A stretch of 64,000 nucleotides of DNA from Homarus americanus (Eukaryota; Arthropoda; Malacostraca; Decapoda; Nephropidae), in NCBI RefSeq assembly GCF_018991925.1, contig NW_024737068.1:11727642-11791641 (forward strand), written 5' to 3'. Of the stretch, positions 11,874 through 24,400 are shown one piece after another. The notes below the pieces were generated by a model, which made no database searches, was not told where the DNA came from, and saw only the letters and a program-made list of their open reading frames with translations. Both the position numbers and the translations under genes were made by a program. How positions within the stretch are numbered: position 1 is the stretch's first letter; every line of letters begins with the position of its first letter.

Positions 11874-12180
11874 TATTGTGGCTCCTGTTCATAGCATTGG
11901 GACTCCGGCCTAGCATTGGGTCTCCTGTTCATAGTATTGGGTCTCCTGTTCATAGTACTGTACTGACTCCTGTTTGTTGTATCATAATTTCTTCTTATAC
12001 AATACTGTACATAAATATGATTGCTATAATTCCAGATATTCGTAGTTTTGGAACCACTTTTAGCTATACGAGTATCTGGACTTCAAAATAATATTATATC
12101 ACGATTCCTGTTCATAAGACTGCATTCCGTTCTTTGATATTATAACTCCTGTTCATTGTGTCAGCTATTGTTCATAGTAC
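11874..12180. repeat. Degenerate ~21-bp tandem repeat
   Basis: The motif CTCCTGTTCATAGTATTGGG recurs with changes, tightly at 11880-11970 and loosely to 12180. Single related motifs also occur near 9540 and 10590. Confidence 0.6.
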
Positions 12181-12325
12181 AGTATTGTGAATATTCTTAA
12201 TCTTATCTCGATTGTTCATTGAAAATATAGAGTACTGTATAGTGTATGTAGTACAGTATTGTATTTACTGATTAAAAATACAATTCTGAACGTCCCATTT
12301 CTGTAAAATATTTTCATTGCTCCAG

Positions 12326-12442
12326 GATCATGTGGCTGCAACCTTTGGAGCAGGCCTGGGTTATGCCTGTGTTGTGGATGTTGGTGACCAGAAGACATCA
12401 GTGTCGTGTGTTGAGGATGCCATCTCTCATCCAGCTACAAGG
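12326..12442 (+). CDS. ACTR8: ACTR8 exon (first visible)
   Basis: This exon encodes 39 residues, DHVAATFGAGLGYAC through VVDVGDQKTSV to SHPATR. It carries the GDQKTS phosphate-loop motif of the actin fold. The acceptor is a pyrimidine-rich tract ending CTCCAG, and the donor is AGG|GTAATT. The exon is in phase 0 at both ends. It corresponds to about residue 280 of the vertebrate protein, so roughly half of the protein is encoded further 5'. Confidence 0.93.
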
Positions 12443-15400
12443 GTAATTAATATTAGTCTTAAAAGTTGACTGTCTGTATTAATGGCAAGAGCATGTAAGG
12501 CGTTAGTACAGTAACATACTAGAATAGGTATGGTCTTAGGAGAAAAAAGGTATAGAATTTGTTTTAGGATAGATTCTAGTTAACATAGGAATAGATCAAT
12601 GGCAAAATATATTTTTAAATAGTTTCTTCAATAATACAGATTTAATTTTAGAGTTCACAGTTTTCACTCAGGAAAGTCAAGTATACTCGGCATCCCTCAA
12701 TGCATGCAAAAGGATAAGCTGCATGCCCTCAATGGACATATAGACATAACCATCATATCAATAACATGCTAAAATGAACTTTATTGTGTTGAAGCATAAG
12801 TAATTTGAGCCATTTTAGTCAAATTTAATGCGTTTTTTCCTTAATAAACATGAAATCTTATGTTATACGGTGATATTATATTACCTAAGAGTTGTTGTTC
12901 CATAAGAGTGGCTATTTAGTAAGGTTTTTGTAAATGTAATGGGTACAAATACATGCACTTCGAAAACTGCATTACTGGCGACTCTCCGTCAGCTGGACAA
13001 AACTGGTCCACATTATTATTTTTAATGTTTCTAAATAACCCTACAGTCCCCTTTCAGTTATAGTTTTTTTCACTTGGGGAAAGTTATTCAGTTTTCTGTT
13101 TTACTTGAAATAATAATCGGATCATATAAATAAAAATACAGGGGGCACCCAAATTCGCATTTTACAGTAGCAGATAATAATTGATAAAGGAAATACTGTA
13201 ACTACCCTAAAATTCTCATTACTCTACTGTACATGACTAAAATATCAATTGCAATTAAAAATAAATAAATAAAAACTCAAAATAGACAATAGTTGCTACA
13301 TATTTGAATTGCATGCAATACAAGGAGATAAAACAAACCTTGCCAAGGCCATCTACTCAAGGTCTTTTAAGGTATTTATTGCTACCTTCTGCACAGAATC
13401 TAGTCAAACCTAACCTAACCTAAATTAACAGTAAATTTATATGGTAATTCTTCCTGATGCAGTTGTACCAATGCATCTATTTCATCATGCTCACAACTGG
13501 CTAACCTAACCTTCCACCTCCGAGGCTACAATTGGAAAATAAATTACTCTTCTTCTAAAACAAACATCCCTAAATGGTAACATCACTAATTTAACCAGCC
13601 ATTGCTTCTTCTGTTGCAGTCAGTGGTGGTACATAGCTTGGTCCTCCTAAAAAGTAAAAACAGATTTTAATATATTACTTGGTAAAGTATACCACTAGTA
13701 AGCAATTGATTATCTGAGTACTATAAATGTGTTATCACAGAGTGTTGTTACCTATAAATACATGATTAAAATTACAAAGTGTATCAAGACTGTCACGACA
13801 GTCATTGTAAATTAAGATGATTGAAAGCCAAGGTTTAGTTAGGAAAGGCTGCCAAAGTTTTAACCACAGATATGAGAGTAACCTTTATGTTATATCTAAT
13901 CAGGAGTAGGAAACTTTAACTTTATCTAACAACCTAGGTTCCTGTTCTCATCGTGTTTATGGTATAATACAGTAGGTTAGGTTTGGTGACCACATGAGAT
14001 TAACTGAGAAATATCACTTACAGTACAATAATCACATTAGAAAATGCTAAGAAACAAGTATTTTAACCCATCTAGCAGTGTGTAAAATGTACAATATATC
14101 TAAAAATACGATACAACAAAAGGGATATTTGATCAATGTTTTAGCAGTGTACAGCAGTACATAATGTTTTGTTACTTCCAATTACCAACAATATTGGTTG
14201 CTCAAAGTGGGCAGGGCTTGAAGAAGAGGGACTGTATGGGGTAAAATACTATAAAGAACACCAAAGAAACCTTTAAAAACCTTACCTAACTTCTAAAAAT
14301 CCTTCAATTATGAATAACTTACCTTATTCTTCTTGTTTACTGTTTTGATGCAGTTTTCGTTGTTCAGATAAGGGTTGATGTCGAAATTATCACAAGTGCA
14401 CCCTGCGGGATCTAATTTTGTTATGACATGAATGAATTACGTCTCCTACTGAGTTATGTATCAGTCGCAGTGATTGGCCAAGAGGAGACACACCACCGCC
14501 ACCTGTCCGCATTTTAAGAACTATTAATAGAGTTCGTACGATCACCACAGCTCAGTTATGAGCCTTTAGTGAATCGCACTTGCGAGAGTTCGTATGGACT
14601 TCAGATCTCCCGGAACTTACTAACTTTGTATCTCAGCAGTGTCAGTGAATCTGGGCCCAGTACTGTATTGCACAACACAGATCATATGAGAAAACAGCAA
14701 TGAATGAGCAAACATGTTTGTTCAGTACAATGGCAGCAGACAATGAACTAAGTGTGTCATGATGCAAGAATTTGAAGAGATAGGCTGCGAGATACATCAG
14801 CCAATCAATGGCATCCCATGCAGTCACATAACAGTACCCTGTGGTAGACAATCGTAGTACATGAGCATTGAGCCTACCCACTCATATGCCCAGCACTTGA
14901 TGCAGTTGTTCCGAAATCCGTTTGAATGTCCAGAATGGGGTATTACTTGTAGATTGAAAAATTGGTAAGTGTTGCAAAATATTCAGAAAATTTGATTTTT
15001 AGGCTATGGTATGGAAACAAGGTGAGTGTTTACTCAGAACCCCTTAAGTGTATGAAGAGTGGAAATACTAACTATTACTGTACGGTACTCAGACAGGAAG
15101 GTACCTGTAGTCAAGTTTCCGCTCACTGATTGTAGGATCTGTCTTAATTTTCTGAATTTTTAATCTGTAGATTTGATGAAAAGTGTTTGTTGGCTTAGGA
15201 TTAAAGGATTTATAAAATGTCATAATGTCCTTAAAATATCTTGAGAAAACCTGGGATTTTAAATTGTTTTATTAGGAAATGTGAGATGTGCTTCAAGATT
15301 GGATAAATAAATTTTTAACTTGGTAACCATTATCATTACCAATCAGAGATATAAAAGTATATTTTGGAAGTCACAGGGTCAAACTCAATTTCACTTTTGC

Positions 15401-18400
15401 TAACAAACTGACCATTATCAATTTTTTGTTGCTTTTGTTTTCAAATTATTTTTAAGGTGAAGGAGCTTTCTGCTAACACTTCATACTTATCTACCTGAAA
15501 CTCCAAGGCACATTACCAGCACTGTATTAGGTTCTTTACCCAGGATAAAAAGAAAATTTAAGTCTCTACTTGTAACCTCCAATTGAGTTTTAGTACCTAA
15601 GAGACAGTTACAGTAACTAGGATTCTTTTTTCTCTTCAAACATCCAGAGACATAAATTAACTTTCCAGCATCCCCTGACCTGTTTTACCCACAAAAAAAA
15701 ATATAAAATCCTCTTTAGGTACAGAACCTTTAAAACTGATAATTCACAACACTTTAGTCTTTTTAAAAACTTTATTAGTTTAAATTTGTTTAACCAGGAA
15801 GATTCTTCGCCTGAATTTGTCAGTAGATTGCTCAACCTTATCTTGTCTCACTTTTGGCATCTGCAGCTTCGGCTTGACTATGGAGGGTGTGATGTCACTC
15901 AAGTGTTCTACTGGCTGTTAAAGAAGTGCGGCTTCCCACATCAAGTGAATCTCTCGAAGAAACTTGATGCTATGCTGCTCAACAAACTCAAACACGAGTT
16001 CTGTCATGTTAATCTGGTAAGAAAAATTTGGGACAATCACTTTGTGTTATCATGTGTTGTATGTAGAAGCTTATGGTTATCTGAATCTGTTCATGATGCT
16101 AACAATACTGTATTGCTTATTAACCTGAACCAGATTCCTACACAAGCATTTTTGGGGATTACTCAATATACTTACCGCAAATGTAATTTACCCCATAGCA
16201 TAGAGTCGGAACATATACCCTATTTGCATTATACAAGGAGGTTTGATATAGGTGGAGGCGGCAATTGTCCCGCGCGGCCCAGTGGGGAGTGAAGCCAGCG
16301 CTGGTTGGTGGCCGCCATACTGGTTGGTGGCCGCCATACTGGTAGGGGGTAGGGTGCGAGCGCCAGTACAAGCAACTTATCTTTAATTCTTCACCTTTCG
16401 TTACTGGCAAATAAAATGGATTCAGTTTTGTAATGCAATTATATTTTTAATGAGACACCTTACATTAAAGACTAAAGTATACACAATTTATGAAATAATA
16501 GGATCATACACTGCTTTTCATGACATGGCATAAGCCAGCACTGGCTTCACTCAGCATGCCTCAGTACCGTCTCCACCTATATTAAACCTCCTTGGCACTA
16601 TATCATAACCTAAATTCTTTTATACATCTAGAATCTCATAATTTAGGATATAAGAAGAAATTGAATGACAAAATACAGTAAAGGAAAGTAAAAATTGTAA
16701 AAATTAAAGTTTAACACTTACACAGAAACATGGGGCTGGCTTGCATGTAGAGATGGGCATTTGTAGGAGTGACATAGGTTTTATTGGGATGAAACTGAAG
16801 ATGGTGTAGATGTTGATGGGATTAGTTCTGGAGAATCTGCTGAGATAGACAGAACTGGTTCTAGAGTTGCTCTAGAAATGTTGCAGAGGTTGATGGGACT
16901 GGTTTTGGCTGCCTTTTGATTTAAAAAAATTCAAGAGATGGTTAAACTGAAACTTTCTTCTTTTCATCATATCTTTGTAGCATCGTAGACATTTGGTAAT
17001 ACGTCATTGAGCCTTGTTGAATCTTGCGTTTTCCTGAATCAAGGCAAACGCCATTGATTTTCATCTTCCACCCATATTGCTAACAACTTTTCATTTCAAT
17101 TATCAATCCACTTCTTTGTGTTGTTATGACAGTTGAGTGCATTGGTGTAGATCCTTTTACATGTTCTAGAATTTTGTGTTTGTGTTTCAAAATTGTTCTG
17201 AGATGACCAACACTTTACCAATGACTGAGGGTGTTTCTCCTTATTCAAAACGTTTAATTACATCAACTTTCACTTCCATTGTAAGTGTTACTTTTCTTGC
17301 ATGCACTACTATCACTTGCATCACGTTTGCATTTGGGAGCCATGATAAGGGTAGAAAAAAGAGGTAATAAGCAAAAAACAACAGTTTGCACTTGATCACA
17401 CACATTACTGAGGTGAGAGTAAGGTGTACTGACTCTCCCTCAAGGTGAGTGGCTAGGTGACACATTATTTCCCACCTGCCGCTCCACCTCGCTGCTACGT
17501 CACACAAACTAGTAATCATACATTAATACTACAAACCAGTTGTACCTATGTCAGATCCTTAAAATAATTGACCTTATGGGACCTCGTTTGTATCAGCAGG
17601 TGTTCATAAGTTGGATGTTCGTAACTCGGGGACCCACTGTCTTTTCCTGTTTTTCCATTCCAAAGTAAATTGAATGGAAATGATATACCTGGACCAAATT
17701 TTAAAAGTACAGTACATGTATCGTATACTCTACTGTACTGGAAAAGAACAAACAGGGTTTAATTCAAGCCATTCCTCCTTAACTTATGTTGTTTAAGATG
17801 AAGTGAATCTTGACTTTAATATTCCTTGAATATTTCATATCTAATTTACCTTTTGCTTACTACTTTGTTTCATCAGTAAGATTACTTTGTCCAACCACTT
17901 TTCTACTTTTACACATAAATCTCCTCTCTGCTTGATCTTCTGTCGCTCCATGGTATACAGGAACACCCTGATTACTTAATGGGTTAGGGACCATAGGACC
18001 AGTTTGTAAGGCAGTTGTTTGGAACTCAAAATCCAATTCCCCCATAGTAATTAGTACTTTTCTTTTCCTTTTAGCACTGTTAAACTTGGTTTTATCACTT
18101 TGATGTTTGTTGGAAGACATCATGAAAGCATATAGCTCAAGGTATCTAAGATTGCAGTGTTTCACCATGTAAACAAAGTGGGAATTTTTGATGTAGTGAT
18201 TTTTTTTTTATGTCCATATCAGCAGACATGCACAGCTGTTCAAAACAACATCCAGCATATTACACTAACACAGATTGGCTTATTTAACCTCATAATCAAT
18301 TAGTTCAATTAAAATGTGAGATGATGAGGATGTGTACAGTATACCTTTGCCAATGAAGTAGATATGTTCATGAAGTCCATTTCGTTCTTGGAATCGTCCT

Positions 18401-21400
18401 TTTCATAGGTAGATTTAACAATGAGTAAAAGGGAATAACTTTCAATCCTTCATTAATCTGTATTTTACATACACCAAAAATGTGCAAAAATTACTATAAT
18501 AAACAATGAAAATAATACATAGCACATCATAAAATAAAATAGCTGATATTTTATGTACAGAAAATAGCTCTTTCCATCCTTAAACCATCCTGTGGGTGAT
18601 GCCGAGAGTGGACAAGTTCAACCAGCCAACTGATTTGAGACGTGGCTGCTACGCTGTGTATGCTGTGACGTCACATTGTGGAAAGTGTAGCACATCCATA
18701 CATACATTCACCTCCCACATAGAATACTGTTCACATTCATGCTCTTTATTTTCTTTTTCTTTTTTATAGATTTATATTTAATTTCTTTTATTTCTATATC
18801 ACATTAGAGTACAGTATTGAAATGATTCTTTCACTATTCAGTAACCCTCTTGTAAGTTGGGGTCTGCCTGTATATTTATTGCAAACAATATTTAATACGT
18901 AAATATTTCAAGATTTTTTCATGAAAACATGGTAGTCCTACTCCAATTAGAACATTTTCTATGGTCAAAGGTATAAACAAAAAATTACAGGTCACCGAGC
19001 ACACTCAGACCCTCGCTGTCAGCAGTGGCCCAGCAATTGTTGGGTGGTTGACTGCTGATAGTCCAGAGTGTTAAAAATTCATAAATTTTGTGTAAGATTC
19101 CTGTACTATAGGATTTATTTAAAAGTAATTTATCCCTTTCCTAAATATTTAATACAAATTTCAGAATGAATGTGGAGCACAAGAGAAGACCTTCAGTGTA
19201 CACACTCCAGGGGAGATACCCTCCACATATACCATCCAGATGGGGGATGAACTCATTGTTGCAGCTCTTAGTCTCTTCTACCCTGACCTACTGAAGATCA
19301 CAGGTACAAAGGTTACTATCACACAGAAACCAAACCCAGGTGACCCAGATGATCCTTTTGATGAAAATTATCTCAGGGAAACAAGTGTAAGTTTTACTCA
19401 GCTTTCACAGTACAGTAGATTCCCATTTATCTGACATCCAGGCAGTCGGTAAATTCACCTAACCAGCACCAAAATGAAATCATAATACAAAAATAAAAAT
19501 TCATCCAAAATTAGCTAGTATCTTATGTTTGAATACCACGCCTATATTTATTACTATGATAAACAATAAATTTGATACATAGCTTTACATAAAATACAAT
19601 AATAGCACATATGTTATGTACAAAAAATTGCTCTGTCCACACTCATTTCATGAGATGGATAAAACCTTGAGTGTACTTACTTATATATACAGTACTGTAT
19701 ACCTCACCATGTTGAAACCTGCCGACCCCACACGACTACACTTCACCATCTCTAAACACAGGCTGTCTTAAACAAAGGTGGCCTATAGGACGCCACATGT
19801 TCATGATGTCACGTCTCACAGGCTCTCCCTAATGGTTCAGACAGTGTGAGGGCCTCACACTGTCATTGGTCAGTTGGAGGCCCTCACACTGTCATTGGTC
19901 AGTTGGAGGCCCTCACACTGTCATTGGTCAGATTGAGTGGGAACAATTGAACAAGCTCTGTCTCTTGACTAAATTTTCATACATATTTTCTCTTACACAA
20001 GATGTGACTTACTCAAAAATCATGGCATTGTTACAACATGCAATAATAAATGCAACCCCTGCCTGGGCTGGTGAGTCAGCATAGTACACTTCCCACACAT
20101 ACACACCCATGCTCTTCATATTTCTTATAAAATAGTTTTATATTATATTTTCTTTATTTTTAAGCCACGTCATTTTTATAGAATGGAATAAGTGTTAAAG
20201 GTGCTGGATAACTGGGATTCTACTGGACAGTTTTTTATGTTATTGTAAGATTATTCTATTTCATGTATTACTTGGTACTTTGTGTGACACTGGGCTTCTA
20301 TATGTATTTTCCATTTGTTAAAATGAAGTTATCTCTCATTTCAAATGTTATATCTGTTAAGGAAAACGCTTAAGGCAAGAGAGTAAAAAACATTTAAAAT
20401 CGAAAAATTGAAAAAAATCTCAGAGCTTTGTGCACTCTTCCAGTAGCCATTTCCACAATATCCAAGTTATTTATGTAGATTTGGCAATTAAATGGACAGT
20501 TAAATGCCCCTCCCCCACTCTCACATGCGTGCTCAAGGTCATTCTGACCCGTATCGACAACCTCTAGTTAAACATTCATAGAAAATAAACTAGAAAAGAG
20601 AACTTACTTCTGTTTTCTCTGGTGCTATCTGGCATCTTTCTGTTAAGCTACTGTGATGTAAAGAGAGGGAGGGAGGACAGAGGAGGTGCTGGGCTAGCTG
20701 GGGAAGTCGGTGCGCTCTCGACTGTCGAAGCGGTCAGACTTACGATTCATTGCTCGCTGCAGCCCCCGGTCCAGCGCACTTACTCAAAATTGGTTATTTA
20801 TAGCATTTTCAGATATTTCTCCACTAATAATGGGTCGATTTTTAAAAAATAAGGTCTCATTTGAAAGGGCAAAGAAATAAGAATTTGATGATCGAACTTT
20901 TTTTTTATTAAAAAAAATAGACTAGGAGAGGTTGACTATATTATAAAACGAAAAAAAAAAAAAATTATTCACTAAATATCAAAAAATAAAAAAAAGGGAT
21001 TCCAACAATTCGTTAATTATGTTGATAACTATCACATAAATAATTTTCAAGAAAATTCTTCATGGGATGGCCAAGAAATATAAAATTGAAATTAAGATTT
21101 TTTTATAAAAAAAAATACCCAATAAAAATGTTTGAAACTTGGATTTATCAGTGCTCTATAGGTATACATAACATATAAATTTCATGAAAATCAGATGATA
21201 AATACAATTTTCCAAGTCGGTATCCTTAAAGTCAACTCTTTAGCAGGGCCGGCGCAAGGGTATTCGGCATCAAAGGTAAGCCCTTAGATGTGCGTCCCAT
21301 AGTAAGTTTTGATAAGCTAATGTAGATACAGTACTCCATTATATTATACAGTACTGTACATGCAACACAGTTCAGCCAGACAGTCACCAAGCTGACTCAA

Positions 21401-24400
21401 GAGACATGTGTGGCTACTGCCTGTATGTAGTGACGTCACATATGTGGGAGGGAGAGTGCAGCTAACTGCACTTACAGCTCACTGCCTTAATACATAAATT
21501 CACTTCACACACGTATACACCCATGCTCTTTATATATATTTTGTTACGGTAACTGAGCAACTAACAAGGCAAATGTCTTAAGTTCCTTTACTTTAACTTT
21601 TATTTAGAATAAAAATTGAAATGATTTCTAATTTTGAACTTTTCTAGTTATTAAATTTCACTGTATGTTTAGTTATTATAGCATTACTTGCCTTAATTGA
21701 ATATTTGGCACCAAACTCATGGTTAACATGACAACACCCAACACAGTATAAATAGTAGTAGGTCGTGAAAAATATGCAAGTGATTTTTATATAATATTTT
21801 TAAAACAAAATTAACACAAAACACATATACAAGGGTGAAAAATAATGTACTCAGCTGTACTAATACACGTTACAAATAACTGTCCAGTAGATCCCGCTGT
21901 GCATCGGCAGTGTAAGTAACAGTCGCTCAAATTCAAGACATAGTAGGCAGGGAAACACTGGAGCACCTTAGCTTTCTTCTTTATTCAAGACATCTCCAGA
22001 GTTTCCCTTTTCCTGTGTGGTTTTATCAAGATTTATCTTGTCCATGTTTCCATTGTGGATCCCCAGTTTTCCGACTTACCTCCCAAGTTTTTCCAGTGAG
22101 TCGAACATCGCTAAACTGAATTTTGACCAATCGTTAAAAAAGAAAGGTGTTAAAATTTTATGTCGTTAAACCAAAATACCTCTATGTGAATGAACGTTAA
22201 CCCCCTACGCCCCGGGCAAGGGTGCCGCTGGCCGTATCCCCCACACGGGGTAATCGAGAAAAATCAACTTTTCCTAAAATAATTTTTAACCCTTTTAAAT
22301 ATTAAAACAATAAAAAATAAGTAAGAAAAACTATATATTGACCCTCTAGAAACTTTCCTGGGGCTGCAGTGGTGAGGGAGATAAGGGGACAGTGTTGTTT
22401 TGACGGCGAGCACTCGTGGTCACTGTGCACTTCGCGGCCATTTTTTTGCTTGCCTTTGTGTCCGGGATGGCCAGTAATGCATATGTTTACTGATCATAAT
22501 ACTTGTTTCCTATAATTAATTAATTTATATTTATTTGCATTATTTTTCATAAAAATTGCTCAGCAACACACGCAGCCTGTTGCCGGCTGTCTTTGTGATT
22601 GGTAGAGCAAGTAATGCATATAAATAATACAGTAATTCCACAAGTAAATACATTTATAACATAATCATAGCATTATTTTCCAGTAATACTACACTACATA
22701 CAGTAAAGCCTCGAATAACGACGGTAATGTGTCCTCCAATATTGCAGTGTAAAGTGAATCATTGTATTGCGAATCATTAATTACCATTAAAATAAAGCAA
22801 TAATAATGAGATGCATTCTCAAGTGTGACCTTTTCATATCTTTTGTGTGGCTTTTTACCCTCTTTCCCCCCCCAAAACAATACAATTAATGAAAATTGCA
22901 AACTATATTCTTTAAATAATGTTTCTGAATGCATACAATATAAATGAATAATAATATGGTCACACAAGAGATGGGACACCATTGTTTTTGTTAGTGTTTA
23001 CAGCCGGGGGTCCTGGACGATAGTTTTACACGAGAAAATTAAGAAAATAAGACCCTGGTTGTAGCTGTAGTAAAATTAATGTAAAAAATGAATATATATC
23101 CTGTATGTTTTAAGTAATGTTATTTAATGTTAATAAATGGAACACTAGAAGTAGCTAACCACTAATGGCAAAGAAAAAAAAATTAGATGGATTGGGAACA
23201 CCAACATATACGTGCGTATTTAAGGATACCGCATCATTTATCTTTTTAAGAATATGTACAAAAGGTTTATTATTGTTTATTACTGAATATGTATTTGATT
23301 GAATTAATCTTTGTATATGCGAAATGAACAATACAATTCATGAATAATACGTAGAATATTAAAACACACAAGAGGATAAGAGACGGCATTGTTGTCAGTG
23401 TTTACACCCATAATGTCAGTTATTCACCTGAAACTGAAGAAAATAAGACCCTGGTTGTTGTTGTAGTAAAATTAATGTAAAAAATATGTATGTTTTAATG
23501 AATGTTATTTAATGTACAGTAGAAGTAACCACTGATATTAAAGAAAAAAAGTGAGACATAGTGGAACGCCAATGTATACAGTACGTGCGCACTCAAGGAA
23601 ACATAGTCATTTATCTTAGGAATATGTACAAAAGATTCATTATTGTTTATTACTGAATATGTATTTGATTGAATTAATGTTTATATATATGAAATGAACA
23701 ATGCAATTCATTAATAATACACAGAATATTAAAACACACAAGAGACAAGACAGCATTGTTTTCGTGAGTGACGGTTCTACATAAGAAACTGAAGAAAATA
23801 AGACCCTGGTTGTAGCTGTAGTGAACTTAATGTAAGAAAATTGAATACCTGTATGTATGTTTTAAGTAATGTTATATAATGTTAATAAATGGAACACTAG
23901 AAGTAGCTAACCACTAATGGCAACGGTTGGAAACACCAACGTCTGTACAGTAAGTGCGTACATGTGAAAACATATCATCATTTCTCTACATATGAACATG
24001 AAAGCAACACTTATTTACTGTTCATATATGTTTTAAATAATACTTACGAATGTAAAACAAAAATTTTACTCACCAATAGTGGTAAAGTATAAAACATAAG
24101 GACAGCCAATCATGTTATGCGAGTTTTTACTCAGATGACGAAGTCATCAGGTTCAACTCTGGCTGAAGCTGTAGCTTTCCATAAAGCTGTTGCTGAAACT
24201 GTTACTGAACCTGAAGTTGTTGTTGAAGCTGCTTATGATGCTGAATTTGATGGTGTAGCTGAAGCTGATGGCTTAGGCCTTCGAATAATAAAGCTGTCGA
24301 AAGAACCTTGCACACCTGGATTTATTTAAATTATAATGCTTTGTTCTGTTAATGGATCCATTTCAGAAAATATGTTCATTGCCTGCTCCATATAATATCC

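Larger units (their letters stand above)
18400..21720. repeat. Repeat family in at least three diverged copies
   Basis: Blocks near 18480-18860, 19540-20160 and 21300-21560 share elements in the same order: an AATAATACATAG-like AT-rich part, ATGTACA..AAATAGCTCT, a GTGACGTCACA or related GACGTCA block, and CACCCATGCTCTT. The middle copy lies within the TIR element 19413-20225. The GTGACGTCA in two copies is a CRE-like octamer. Confidence 0.55.

Noticed and set aside
24117..24329. 70-codon Ala/Glu/Val-rich + strand frame
   Set aside because: It lies inside the pogo-type element, antisense to transposase remnants, and its bias follows a GCTGAA-like simple pattern.
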